Shown here one piece after another: positions 13,263 to 21,180 of a stretch of 40,806 nucleotides of DNA. The translations under genes were made by a program, and so were the position numbers. The notes beneath the pieces are model-generated. The model did no database searches. It saw nothing but the letters and a program-made list of their open reading frames with translations, and was not told the DNA's origin. Source of the stretch: a virus; the IMG/VR virus record IMGVR_UViG_3300037189_020067, positions 1 to 40,806 of that record. One strand, written 5' to 3'. How positions within the stretch are numbered: position 1 is the stretch's first letter; the number at the start of each line of letters is the position of its first letter.

Positions 13263-14115
13263 AAAAGACGCGCAAAAAATTGATCTCGAGAAATTAAGAA
13301 TTGAAGCCACAATTACGCCAAAATTTAAAACAATTTTCAATAACATTGCGCGCGATGCCGAAAGGCTTTATAAAACAACTGGGAAACTTCCATCGCAAGA
13401 ATTAGCGCAGAATTATTATCCTGAATTTGTCAAAGAAATTCGCGATGCAATGCGTAAAACAATTAAATTCTTTGGGTTCGATTTAAGAAAGGCTCTTGAA
13501 TTAAAAGGTTTTAATTTTGACGCAGAATTTAAAAGTGGATTTATTGATTTAGAAAAAAAACTAAAAATCATTGATGAAAATTTAGATCCAAAACTTGAAG
13601 ATATTAATAATGAATTTTTAAGAAATGCGACTTTATTCATTGCTAATCAAAGCGAAGTACAGGCTGATTATATCACGCAAACAAACGCAAAAGAATTGGC
13701 ACTAGCGGCTTTACAAGAAGAAACAGCTTATTTATCAAATCAAAAAGCAAATGAGATTTGGGCTATTATTGCTAAGAATCTGTTTATAAATCTTTTAGAC
13801 AGAAGGGACGGCAGGGTTGATTTAATTTCAAGCCAAGTGGTAGGGCTTGCTGAAGCTTGGAGTCGTCAAGAAGAGGCGCGCTTGATTAATCAAGCTGAAT
13901 TACAATCGCAAAACAAACCCGTAAGAGTTTTAAAAACTTGGTGGGCAATTTTAGACTCAAAGACTCGCGCCAGTCATGTCGAAGCAGACCAACAGCAAGT
14001 TGGCGTGGATGAGTTATTCTATGTCGGTGGTGCTTCTGCTATGTACCCAAGAGATCCTAATTTGCCAGCCAGTGAGTCGATTAATTGTAGGTGTGTAAGT
14101 GTTAATTCTGTTTAA
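13255..14115 (+). CDS. Minor head protein, MuF-like
   Basis: 286 residues from the ATG at 13255 (MSRKDAQKIDLEKL); an upstream in-frame start at 13243 would add four residues within the portal gene. The N-terminal two thirds are helical. The C-terminal MuF domain is clear: KTWWAILDSKTRASHVEADQ, F-YVGGASAMYPRDPNLPASESINCRC with the closing NCRC at about 277-280. By family it is a head-morphogenesis protein packaged near the portal. It overlaps the portal gene by 8 bp and converges with the minus-strand block (14-bp overlap). Confidence 0.88.
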   Translation: MSRKDAQKIDLEKLRIEATITPKFKTIFNNIARDAERLYKTTGKLPSQELAQNYYPEFVKEIRDAMRKTIKFFGFDLRKALELKGFNFDAEFKSGFIDLEKKLKIIDENLDPKLEDINNEFLRNATLFIANQSEVQADYITQTNAKELALAALQEETAYLSNQKANEIWAIIAKNLFINLLDRRDGRVDLISSQVVGLAEAWSRQEEARLINQAELQSQNKPVRVLKTWWAILDSKTRASHVEADQQQVGVDELFYVGGASAMYPRDPNLPASESINCRCVSVNSV

Positions 14116-14671
14116 AATTATTTAATTTTTTTAAATATTTTTCTTTTTCTTGTTTAAAAAAATAATCAGCAAAACATTTAGCATCATCTGGATTGCTAAA
14201 ATTACATTCCCAAATATTTGCTATCTTTCCAAAATCATAAATTCTTTTAGCCAAATTGAAACTAAGATTATGTGATTTAATAACGTAGTTCAAAAAAGTT
14301 TTATCTATCGTAATTTTGTAATTGTCGCTGCAAACAGGCGCGCAACATATTTCCACCATTTTAATTAGTTGCTCTTCTGAAAGAAAAGGATTTTTTAAAA
14401 CTTCTCTAGCAACAACGGCGTGATATTTTAAGCCTTTTGGATCAATAAAATCAAAAACAATATCACTAATCAATTCTAAATTATTGGTGGTTTTTAAACT
14501 TTTAAACCATGATTTACATTGTTCAAGTCGTTTTTTTTCTTGCAATCTTTCTTGCATTTGTATTTCGGCAGCAATTTTTGAAAGTCTAGAAATTTCCAAA
14601 TTAATTTCTGGTAATTCATTAAGTGCAATAGAATTTTTCCAGTTTATTAAATAAGGATTAGATTGAATCAT
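14102..14671 (-). CDS. Hypothetical protein of the inserted minus-strand block
   Basis: A 189-residue, mostly helical protein with six cysteines (among them CCAPVC at about 109-114) and a C-terminal lysine-rich tail. Its N-terminal half contains a coiled-coil-like stretch (EIQMQERLQEKKRLEQCKSWFKSL). It overlaps the next minus gene by 4 bp (ATGA), and its 3' end overlaps the MuF gene by 14 bp. No family recognised. It is the last of four genes transcribed against the head operon. Confidence 0.65.
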   Translation of the reverse strand: MIQSNPYLINWKNSIALNELPEINLEISRLSKIAAEIQMQERLQEKKRLEQCKSWFKSLKTTNNLELISDIVFDFIDPKGLKYHAVVAREVLKNPFLSEEQLIKMVEICCAPVCSDNYKITIDKTFLNYVIKSHNLSFNLAKRIYDFGKIANIWECNFSNPDDAKCFADYFFKQEKEKYLKKLNNFKQN

Positions 14672-14961
14672 ATGATTTTAGCAAAAAATTTTTTAAATAA
14701 ATCATCAACAATTAGTTTTTTTTCTAATTTTTCTTTTTCAACAACAGCTTCATAAGCTTGAAAAAATGATTTAAAAGCGCAAAGATCATTCTTTTCCTTT
14801 TCTTTTCGCAATCTAATTTTTTGCAACTCTTCTTCTTGTTCAGCTTCTAAAGCGTTGGCAAGACTTTGCGCTGCATTTTGTAATTCAGAAAAATTACAAT
14901 CTTCTTTTAGAGTTTTTTTTAACTCTGCCAAAGCACGTTCAACTTTAAAATTTATTGTCAT
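14668..14961 (-). CDS. Coiled-coil protein of the minus-strand block
   Basis: 97 residues, almost entirely charged heptads (ALEAEQEEELQKIRLRKEKEKNDL in the middle). No catalytic motif. It is coupled to the downstream 189-residue gene through an ATGA overlap, so the two may act together. Function unknown. Confidence 0.65.
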   Translation of the reverse strand: MTINFKVERALAELKKTLKEDCNFSELQNAAQSLANALEAEQEEELQKIRLRKEKEKNDLCAFKSFFQAYEAVVEKEKLEKKLIVDDLFKKFFAKII

Positions 14962-14997
14962 TTTTTTTTATTTTTTAATTCTAGTAATCAAAAAGTT

Positions 14998-15564
14998 TTA
15001 TACTGTAATAGTTTCATAATCATCAGGAACTGCTGGAGGAGCTTTTTGTTGTTTTAAAATCTCTACAATTTGAGCTTCACCAGATGTCCACACATTCATT
15101 TGAACAGTCAAATCAATAGCTTCTTTAACTGATTTCCCAAGGTGCATAGCCATATAAGACTCTTTAAATCCAGCTCCATCAGTTGCAAAATCATTTTCTA
15201 AAATTTCTTGAACCGCTCCACTTCGATAATGAAATAATTTTTTTTCAAAAACTAAAAAATAATGGTTATCAACTTTGCCATTTGGTTCAATGTTTTGTTC
15301 TTTTAGCCATTTTCCAAAGTCAATGAAAAATCTTTGGATTCCTAGTTGATCGCTTCTCTCGGGCTTTCTAGTTTGACAAAATAACGCAAAATTGACTTGT
15401 TCAGAATATGAACCTGTTGAGGAAAAAACAACGTCATTAACCTGCGCAATTTTTTGCTGCATTTGATGATTGCTGCAATGAAATTTATGATTGTCCATAA
15501 ATAACCCCGTGTCAGCTCCAAGAATTATTTTATCTTTTGTGTTTTGTGCTATTAATACCGTCAT
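14998..15564 (-). CDS. HslV/proteasome-like Ntn hydrolase
   Basis: 188 residues starting MTVLIAQ. With Met removed, Thr1 is the N-terminus, Asp17 falls in IILGADTGL exactly as in proteasome beta subunits, and the following KIAQV supplies a lysine at 37 where HslV has Lys33. VVFSSTGSYSEQ matches the oxyanion-Gly region, and DFATDGAGFKESYMAMHLGKSVKEAIDLTVQMNVWTSGEAQIVEI matches the HslV 'GSGG..A' helix and AV..A helix plus the last strand. GAGG lies 7 bases before the ATG. It should be an N-terminal-threonine peptidase or relative. No ATPase partner is in the window. It overlaps its upstream neighbour by 4 bp. Substrate unknown. Confidence 0.78.
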   Translation of the reverse strand: MTVLIAQNTKDKIILGADTGLFMDNHKFHCSNHQMQQKIAQVNDVVFSSTGSYSEQVNFALFCQTRKPERSDQLGIQRFFIDFGKWLKEQNIEPNGKVDNHYFLVFEKKLFHYRSGAVQEILENDFATDGAGFKESYMAMHLGKSVKEAIDLTVQMNVWTSGEAQIVEILKQQKAPPAVPDDYETITV

Positions 15565-15851
15565 TTTATAACCTCATTTTTAAATTCTTGTCTCAATTGC
15601 TCTAAAGTTCTCACATCCTCGTCTTTTATCTTTCCCATAAGTCGCGCAATTACCAAATCTTTATGTAATGAGTTCCAAACGCGTGTAGGAACGCCGTAAT
15701 GGTTCCAATCATGACACATGCTTTTACAATATGGCAAAGATGCGCTAAATCTCAAAACCTCCCCGTTATAAGGCAATGCGTTTTTATGTTTTTTGATGAT
15801 CCATTTAAGAAGATCGTAATCGCCGCTAAATTTAATGTTAAATAAGTCCAT
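15561..15851 (-). CDS. Hypothetical protein encoded ahead of the Ntn hydrolase
   Basis: 96 residues (MDLFNIKFSGDYDLLKWIIKKHKNALPYNGEV...), including YCKSMCHDWNHYG (C-x3-C plus His) in the middle and a helical charged C-terminus. It overlaps the Ntn hydrolase start by an ATGA, so the two are co-translated and may be partners. It is the promoter-proximal gene of the minus-strand block; its start is 10 bp from the late motif at 15861. Family unknown. Confidence 0.65.
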   Translation of the reverse strand: MDLFNIKFSGDYDLLKWIIKKHKNALPYNGEVLRFSASLPYCKSMCHDWNHYGVPTRVWNSLHKDLVIARLMGKIKDEDVRTLEQLRQEFKNEVIK

Positions 15852-15860
15852 TTTTTAAAA

Positions 15861-15876
15861 TCTTGGTTTTCGGATT
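15861..15876 (+). promoter_or_regulatory. Late-region motif TCTTGGTTTTCGGATT, copy 2
   Basis: This 16-base sequence recurs identically at 21110 and 28511. It lies between the diverging minus-strand block and the prohead protease gene. The core is 70 bp before the internal protease ATG at 15935 and 40 bp before the ATG at 15905. Likely a promoter or activator site restarting rightward transcription. Confidence 0.6.
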
Positions 15877-15904
15877 GGCGATTTTTAGCCACAAATTTAT
15901 TTAG

Positions 15905-16612
15905 ATGCAAACATTTTTAATAAAATTTTTGCAAATGCAACAAAAAATAAAAGAAACCAAGAGGTTTTCGTTTGAAATTAAAGCGATGTCCGAAGAAGAC
16001 AATAATTTTATCTTTGAAGGCTACGCGTCAACTTTTGGCAATGTCGATTTAGGCGAAGATGTTATTGCTGCTGGCGCGTTTACCAAAACTTTAATTGAAA
16101 CGCCAAATGTTCCAATTTTATGGCAACATGAAATGGATGAACCAATTGGAATTTCTATCACCTTAAGGGAAGATGCTAAGGGCTTATTTGTTCAAGCTAA
16201 ATTGCCAAAAGATGATACTCAAGTGAGTGGAAAAGTAATTCCACAAATGCGGATTGGATCAGTTAGAGAGATGTCAATAGGCTATTTTGCCATTAATTGC
16301 GAATACCAAGATGAAATCAGAATTATCAAAGAAATTGAACTCTTTGAGATCTCTCTAGTTACCAAAGCCATGAATCCGAAGGCTTTAATCACTGGCTTCA
16401 AATCTCTTGAGTCGCTAAGCGATGTCGAAAAATCACTCAAAGAAAGAGGGTTCTCAAATACCGAGGCTAAAACCCTAATTTCTAAAATCAAAGAATTTTC
16501 CAATCAGCGTGACGCTGAAGAAATAAAGTCTCTGCGCGATGCCGAGCAAAAAGCCAAGTTGCTGGCTGGAATAAGCGACTTAACAAACTTTATTAAATCA
16601 AAAAAACAATAA
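15905..16612 (+). CDS. HK97-type prohead protease (peptidase S78)
   Basis: 235 residues from 15905. The S78 fold is clear: NFIFEGYASTFGNVDLGEDVIAAGAF, catalytic His75 in ILWQHEMDEPIG, Ser124 in REMSIGY, and the acidic member in IELFEISLVTKAMNP (Glu145/148). It matures the capsid by removing the scaffold domain. Neither candidate start has a Shine-Dalgarno sequence. The ATG at 15935 (MQQKIKETKRFSFEIKA) gives the more usual N-terminus and fits the 63-73 bp spacing from the late motif, so the protein may be 225 residues. The C-terminal tail (after ~165) is charged and helical. Confidence 0.92.
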   Translation: MQTFLIKFLQMQQKIKETKRFSFEIKAMSEEDNNFIFEGYASTFGNVDLGEDVIAAGAFTKTLIETPNVPILWQHEMDEPIGISITLREDAKGLFVQAKLPKDDTQVSGKVIPQMRIGSVREMSIGYFAINCEYQDEIRIIKEIELFEISLVTKAMNPKALITGFKSLESLSDVEKSLKERGFSNTEAKTLISKIKEFSNQRDAEEIKSLRDAEQKAKLLAGISDLTNFIKSKKQ

Positions 16613-16613
16613 T

Positions 16614-17804
16614 ATGTCAGATATTAATCAACAAACAATGGAAGCTTTAAACAGCTTGCGCGAAGAAGTTAAATCAATTTCACCTCGTCAAGAAGTAATT
16701 GATAAATGCAATAAATTTTTGGATGTTCAAGAAGATTTGAACCAAAAAGAAATGCAAGAAAAAAATGCTTTAAAAGCTGAAGTAAAAGAATTGAAAGAAT
16801 CTTTTGCTAGTCTTGAAGCAAATTTAAAAAGACCAAATCTCGGCTCTGAAGAAAAGCAAAAAGCAAATGAAGAATTAAAAGCTTTTGAAAAATTCTTGAA
16901 AATGGGCAAAGAGTTTCATTATCAACCAGAAAAGAAATATCTAAGAACTGATGTTTCAACTGGCGGCGGTTTTTTAGTTCATGAAGCTTATGCTAATTCA
17001 ATTCTTGAAGCAATTGTTGAAGTTTCTCCTGTTCGTCAAGTTGCAAGAGTTGAAACAACTACTAATGCTAAATCTTTAATTTTCACAAAAGAAACTGGAC
17101 TTCCAGTAGTTTATTGGATTGGCGAAGGTCAATCAAACACTGCAAGTGACCCAGCTTTTGGAACTGAAGAAATCTTCCTTAAGAAGTTAGCGTTTAGAGT
17201 AGAGCTTACTCGCGAACTGTTTGATGACGCGAGTTTTGATATGAAATCAGTCATTACTAGACAGATTGTGAAACAAGTTGCGAAAGCCGAAGGAACCGCA
17301 TTTATTAACGGTGTTGGAACTTTAGATCCTGAAGGCTTGATGACAAATGCAAGCGTTGGCTTTACTGCTTCTGGTTACGCATCAACTTTAGGAGCTGGTG
17401 AAGCTTTGCTTAAAGTTCAAGGCGATATTGTAAACCCAAGTGCTTATAATCTTTCTTTTATGTTTAACCGCAAAACTTTGCATCAAGGAATTAGAATTTT
17501 GCGCGGAACCACTAACGACAATTACTTATTCCAGCCTGCTTTGAATGGCGGAACTCCTAACTTAGTTGCTGGCTTGCCTTATAATCTTGCAAATGATATG
17601 CCAGATATTGGGGCTAATACTTTCCCAATTATTTGCGGAGATTTTAGAGAAGGCTATGTAATTGCTGACAATAATAATCTTCGAATCATTGAAGATCAAG
17701 TGACTGGAGTTGGTAGCGATAAATTAATTTATCACGTGTTTAAAAGAACTGGCGGTAAAGTAGTGCGTCCTGAAGTTTTGAGAAAAATCAAAATTTCAAC
17801 TTAA
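16614..17804 (+). CDS. Major capsid protein (HK97 fold)
   Basis: 396 residues. Positions 1-95 form a charged coiled coil (the delta/scaffold domain expected to be cut by the S78 protease); the mature part begins around KYLRTDVSTGGGFLVHEAYANSIL (108-131). Family hallmarks include the N-arm/E-loop region LEAIVEVSPVRQVARVETTTNAK, WIGEGQSNTASDPAFG, and the P-domain AKAEGTAFINGVGTLDPEGLM. It forms the icosahedral shell. It starts 1 bp after the protease stop. Whether it crosslinks like HK97 cannot be told. Confidence 0.95.
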   Translation: MSDINQQTMEALNSLREEVKSISPRQEVIDKCNKFLDVQEDLNQKEMQEKNALKAEVKELKESFASLEANLKRPNLGSEEKQKANEELKAFEKFLKMGKEFHYQPEKKYLRTDVSTGGGFLVHEAYANSILEAIVEVSPVRQVARVETTTNAKSLIFTKETGLPVVYWIGEGQSNTASDPAFGTEEIFLKKLAFRVELTRELFDDASFDMKSVITRQIVKQVAKAEGTAFINGVGTLDPEGLMTNASVGFTASGYASTLGAGEALLKVQGDIVNPSAYNLSFMFNRKTLHQGIRILRGTTNDNYLFQPALNGGTPNLVAGLPYNLANDMPDIGANTFPIICGDFREGYVIADNNNLRIIEDQVTGVGSDKLIYHVFKRTGGKVVRPEVLRKIKIST

Positions 17805-17831
17805 TCAATATTAATTTAATTTTTTTAAAAA

Positions 17832-18224
17832 ATGGCTTCTGTAGATTTTAAAAATAGCTGCGTAGTTACTAACGCGCTAAACATTCAAACGATTGCAACC
17901 AACACAACAACTGCTGGTTCTTCAGTTGATACAAACGGTTATGAATCAGTAACTTTAAATTTCAAACTGGGCGTTAGAACTGATGGTTCTTATCTTCCAG
18001 TTGTTACCGAAAGTGATGATGGCACAACTTTCACTGCTGTTTCTTCTGATTTCTTAGTTGGAACTCCAGCAGCTTTGGCAACTTCTCACGGAAGCCAAAG
18101 AATTGGTTACGTAGGAAAGAAAAGATATGTTAAGGCATCTTTTACTTCAACCTCTGTAACTACTGGCTCTCTTGCAACCGCTGATGCTATTCTAAGTTCA
18201 CCTAGAACTACACCAACTGCTTAA
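17832..18224 (+). CDS. Head decoration / stabilisation-like protein
   Basis: 130 residues, beta-rich and Ser/Thr-rich. The pattern VDFKNSCVVTNAL..., TTAGSSVDTNGYESVTLNFKLGVRTDGSYLPVVTESDDGTTFTAVSSDFL and RIGYVGKKRYVKASFTST matches a family I recognise from genes directly after HK97-fold capsid genes, where such proteins are structural and probably decorate the shell. It is followed at once by a terminator, so capsid plus decoration end one transcript. Structural role inferred from position. Confidence 0.7.
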   Translation: MASVDFKNSCVVTNALNIQTIATNTTTAGSSVDTNGYESVTLNFKLGVRTDGSYLPVVTESDDGTTFTAVSSDFLVGTPAALATSHGSQRIGYVGKKRYVKASFTSTSVTTGSLATADAILSSPRTTPTA

Positions 18225-18228
18225 TAAT

Positions 18229-18258
18229 TAAAAGGGGGCGTAAAAACCCCCTTTTTTT
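18229..18258 (+). terminator. Rho-independent terminator after the capsid genes
   Basis: AAAAGGGGG (from about 18230) and CCCCCTTTT (18247-18255) form an 8-9 bp stem with loop CGTAAAAA, followed by a T-run. It ends just 15 bp before the next start codon, so it probably lowers rather than abolishes expression of the connector genes, helping the capsid gene outproduce them. Confidence 0.88.
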
Positions 18259-18273
18259 CAATCAAATCAAATT

Positions 18274-18558
18274 ATGCAAATTAAAGTTTTAAAAACCACT
18301 ATTGCCGCCGCAAATAAAATAGGTAATTTTTCCAAAGAATATAAAGAAGGTGAAACCTACGAAATATTTGATGAATTGGCGCAAATCTTTATTAATGAAA
18401 AGTGGGGTGTTTTGGAAAATTCAGAAGAAAAAGCTTTTGATGAAACCTTAGAAAATAAGGCAATTCAAGTAGCACCAGAAAATAAAGCTTTTAGAAAAAA
18501 AGTAAAAAAAGAAACCGAAGAAATTTCTGAAAATAAAGAAATTGAAGAAGAAAAATAA
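18274..18558 (+). CDS. Hypothetical head-region protein with acidic tail
   Basis: 94 residues. Residues 1-48 read like a small beta domain (MQIKVLKTTIAAANKIGNFSKEYKEGETYEIFDELAQIFINEKWGVL), a pattern common in short proteins encoded between capsid and connector genes. The rest is Glu/Lys repeats, low complexity. It lies just after the terminator. A head-associated or folding role is possible; not recognised. Confidence 0.6.
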   Translation: MQIKVLKTTIAAANKIGNFSKEYKEGETYEIFDELAQIFINEKWGVLENSEEKAFDETLENKAIQVAPENKAFRKKVKKETEEISENKEIEEEK

Positions 18559-18559
18559 A

Positions 18560-19147
18560 ATGATTTTTAACCAACCAATCAATTATACTTTAATCACTGA
18601 TGCCACCAGTGAACCTATAACCTTAAATGAAGTTAGAAATCATTTAAGGATCGATGGAATTGATTATGACGCTATTTTAACGCCCTTGATTAAAACAGTC
18701 CGCCAGATTGCAGAAAAAACAACTGGACGCGACATGATAAATAAAACTTGGCGGACTTACTTAGATTGCTTCCCAAGTTATGATGGAATTGAAATAAAAA
18801 AAAGCAAACTACAATCAATTACGTCAATTAAATATTATATAAACGACGTTTTAACCACGCAAGATTCTAACAGTTATTATTTTACCGATGAAGAATATAG
18901 CTCAATTGAAATAAAAAATAGTTATTCTTGGGCTTCAAGTGACGAAAGAAAACAAGCCGTTCAAATCACCTTTGTTGCAGGCTATGGTGCTGATGCAACC
19001 TTTGTGCCACAAGCTTTAAAACAAGCAATGTTGTCGCACGTTGCGTTCCTTTATGAAAACGCTGGCGATTGCGTAGATAGTGGCGAGGCTCAATTTAAGA
19101 AGCTATATTTCCCTTATATTTTGCCGCAATTATTGGTTAGTTTATGA
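18560..19147 (+). CDS. Head-tail connector protein (HK97 gp6-like)
   Basis: 195 residues from the ATG at 18560 (MIFNQPINYTLITDATSEPITLNEVRNHLRID); the frame also opens at a TTG six codons earlier, but that overlaps the previous gene. EPITLNEVRNHLRIDGIDYDAILTPLIKTVRQIAEKTTGRDMINKTW is the standard N-terminus of the gp6/gp15-like connector, and FVAGYGADATFVPQALKQAMLSHVAFLYEN its C-terminal signature. It forms the ring below the portal. GAAGAAG lies about 10 bases before the start. Confidence 0.88.
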   Translation: MIFNQPINYTLITDATSEPITLNEVRNHLRIDGIDYDAILTPLIKTVRQIAEKTTGRDMINKTWRTYLDCFPSYDGIEIKKSKLQSITSIKYYINDVLTTQDSNSYYFTDEEYSSIEIKNSYSWASSDERKQAVQITFVAGYGADATFVPQALKQAMLSHVAFLYENAGDCVDSGEAQFKKLYFPYILPQLLVSL

Positions 19148-19536
19148 AATGCCGATCAATCCAAAAAAACATTAACAAGGTTTGCGTTGGCGATTTTAAC
19201 AAAAGAATAAAAATTCAAACCAGCAGCATTAAAGCAAATAATTCACCAAGTGCAGTTTCTGAAGTTGCTTTTCAAACTCTCGCAAACGCTTGGGCTTTAA
19301 TTAAGACAGCTTCAAATCGTGAATTTATTGATGGTGTCAATATTGAAAATGGATTAAATACTGATTTTTATGTTAGATACAGCCCAAGCATTAATTATGA
19401 AGAGCAGCTTTGGATTGAGTATGACAATAACCGCTTCAAAGTCAAAAATATCGAAAACATTGACGCAGAAAATAAAATAATTCGCATTCGTTGCATTGAA
19501 AAGGGCGATAAATCAATTTTGGCAAATGCTAGATAA
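19144..19536 (+). CDS. Head-closure (head-tail joining) protein
   Basis: 130 residues. The core FNKRIKIQTSSIKANNSPSAVSEVAFQTLANAWALIKTASNREFIDGV...YVRYSPSINYEEQLWIEYDNNRFKVKNIENIDAENKIIRIRCIEKG matches the phage head-tail joining family (SPP1 gp16 / HK97 gp7-like beta barrel). It acts as the stopper ring closing the filled head. It overlaps the connector gene by 4 bp (ATGA) and the next by 1 bp, so the three neck genes are coupled. Confidence 0.85.
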   Translation: MKCRSIQKNINKVCVGDFNKRIKIQTSSIKANNSPSAVSEVAFQTLANAWALIKTASNREFIDGVNIENGLNTDFYVRYSPSINYEEQLWIEYDNNRFKVKNIENIDAENKIIRIRCIEKGDKSILANAR

Positions 19537-20030
19537 TGTTTAGAATAATTAAAGACCCGCAATTAGAAAAACTAATGATTGCCAACGCAGCATTGCCTAA
19601 TCACATAACAAAGGGAATAAGAATGGGCGCTTATATTTCGGGCAAGCAGTTAGTCGAGAATTTGCGTAAAGATATGAAAATTAAAAAAAGCGGGCGTACT
19701 TATAAAGTTTATGTTGGTGTTAGTGGAGCTTTAAAAAAAGCAAGGCTACACACCGCTTCTTCACCAAATGAAACTCCCGCCATCATTAGTGGCAAATTTA
19801 GAAAGTCGGTTGATTTTTTAGTGCGCGGAAATCGAACTTTAGAGTTTGGCTCGGGCAATGAAGGCATAGCTAAACAATATGCCAAAGTTTTAGAACTTGG
19901 AAGCTCAAAAATGGCAGCAAGAAAACCGCTTGGACGCACTGTCAAGAAGCTAGAAAAACAAGTGAAATTAAATATTGAAACTGAAATCAACAAACAAATT
20001 AAAGCCGCTGGCTTCAAAAACTCAAATTAA
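19536..20030 (+). CDS. Neck protein, HK97 gp10 family
   Basis: 164 residues, basic. The family pattern is visible: ALPNHITKGIRMGAYISGKQLVENLRKDMKIKKSGRTYKVY, AISGKFRKSVDF, LEFGSGNEGIAKQYAKVLELGSSKMAARKPLGRTVKKLEKQV. The G...YA..LE.G....ARP.L motif (here 'KVLELGSSKMAARKPLG') is diagnostic. It belongs to the neck or tail-completion step. It starts at the stop codon of the head-closure gene. Confidence 0.87.
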   Translation: MFRIIKDPQLEKLMIANAALPNHITKGIRMGAYISGKQLVENLRKDMKIKKSGRTYKVYVGVSGALKKARLHTASSPNETPAIISGKFRKSVDFLVRGNRTLEFGSGNEGIAKQYAKVLELGSSKMAARKPLGRTVKKLEKQVKLNIETEINKQIKAAGFKNSN

Positions 20031-20032
20031 TT

Positions 20033-21109
20033 ATGAAAGCTATTGATGTTGTAAATAGACTAAAAGAAATTTTACCAAGTTTTACAGATGATTTTAGTGA
20101 TATTAAAAGCATTTCTTCTTTGACACGATCAGGCGGCACGATTACAGCAACGACATCAAGCGCGCATAATTTAGCAACTGGAAATTACGTTACAATCAGA
20201 GGGGCGAAAAAACCAATCACTTTAGTTTCTTTGACTCGCGTAGGGAATATTGTAACTGCCACATCTTCAACCGATCACGAATTATCCGACCCCTCTTTAT
20301 TTTCTTTAGAAAATTTGCCGCTTTATGTTGAAATTGCTGGCGCAAGCACTGGCTACAATGGCGATTTTGAATTGTTAAGCGTTCCAACAAGCTATACTTT
20401 TACTTTTAAAATTACAACAACACCAACAACACCAGCAGCAGTGGCAGGCTATCTTTTACTTGAAGATCAAGCTGGTTACAATGGATACAAGCAAATCACA
20501 GTAACTTCGGCAACTCAATTTACTTATGCAACTTCAAGTTCAACCCTTAACTCACCAGCGCAAGGCACAATTGAATTAAGTAGTGGCACACGCATTGATT
20601 ATGCGGCAACTGCTGAAAGGATTTCAGATTTTTATTCCGCAAATTTTAATAAAATTTTGAAGCCTTGGATGTTTGTTGTATTGAACGCAAAATCAACTTA
20701 CAAAAACGAAACAATTGCAAGCAATATTTCATCTGCTCAAAATAAAAACGAGTCTTTTCATTATGAGGCGCAGCAAGATTTTTCAATTTATATTTTTTTA
20801 TCAAGCAAAAATAGCGTGTTAGGTGGCGAGCAATCAGATACAGCGCGCTCTTATGAAAAACCAATTTTAAAAAGTATTGCCAACCACATTTTTGATTCAA
20901 ATTTAGTTGAACGAACTTATCAACCATGCGCCTACGCGGGCAGTGAACCCGATGATTATGTTGCTGCTTATTATGTCCACCGATTTGATTTTCTAGTTAA
21001 AGGATTTGTGCAATCAGGCGATACTATTGATTTTGACAATGGAACTCCTCTTAAAATAATCAATGGAACTTTTGATAAGGGCTTAATTTTCAAACCTAAT
21101 TTACGTTAG
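20033..21109 (+). CDS. Tail terminator-like protein (Mu gp37 position) with nested beta-module insertion
   Basis: 358 residues. By position and by the segments 1-25 (MKAIDVVNRLKEILPSFTDDF) and ~190-358 (ERISDFYSANFNKILKPWMFVVLNAK... FLVKGFV) it corresponds to Mu gp37, the tail-terminator/completion protein, whose family is usually under 200 residues. Residues 29-181 are inserted. They form a beta-module (SLTRSGGTITATTSSAHNLA ... VTIRGA and later AGYNGYKQITVTSATQFTYA) that is itself interrupted at 59-145 by a second copy (SLTRVGNIVTATSSTDHEL ... STGYNGDFELL). The same module occurs in the gp47-like protein. The tail-terminator assignment is partly positional. Confidence 0.65.
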   Translation: MKAIDVVNRLKEILPSFTDDFSDIKSISSLTRSGGTITATTSSAHNLATGNYVTIRGAKKPITLVSLTRVGNIVTATSSTDHELSDPSLFSLENLPLYVEIAGASTGYNGDFELLSVPTSYTFTFKITTTPTTPAAVAGYLLLEDQAGYNGYKQITVTSATQFTYATSSSTLNSPAQGTIELSSGTRIDYAATAERISDFYSANFNKILKPWMFVVLNAKSTYKNETIASNISSAQNKNESFHYEAQQDFSIYIFLSSKNSVLGGEQSDTARSYEKPILKSIANHIFDSNLVERTYQPCAYAGSEPDDYVAAYYVHRFDFLVKGFVQSGDTIDFDNGTPLKIINGTFDKGLIFKPNLR

Positions 21110-21125
21110 TCTTGGTTTTCGGATT
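21110..21125 (+). promoter_or_regulatory. Late-region motif TCTTGGTTTTCGGATT, copy 3
   Basis: Identical to the copies at 15861 and 28511. It begins 1 bp after the stop of the tail-terminator gene; the core is 67 bp before the gp38-like start. Because both flanking genes run rightward here, this copy argues that the motif serves rightward expression. TTTAAAAAAT follows about 26 bp on and also occurs after copy 4. Confidence 0.6.
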
Positions 21126-21180
21126 TTTGTTTTTGTTTTTAAAAAATATTTTGATTTCAACATTTAATTAAATTCTGTTT

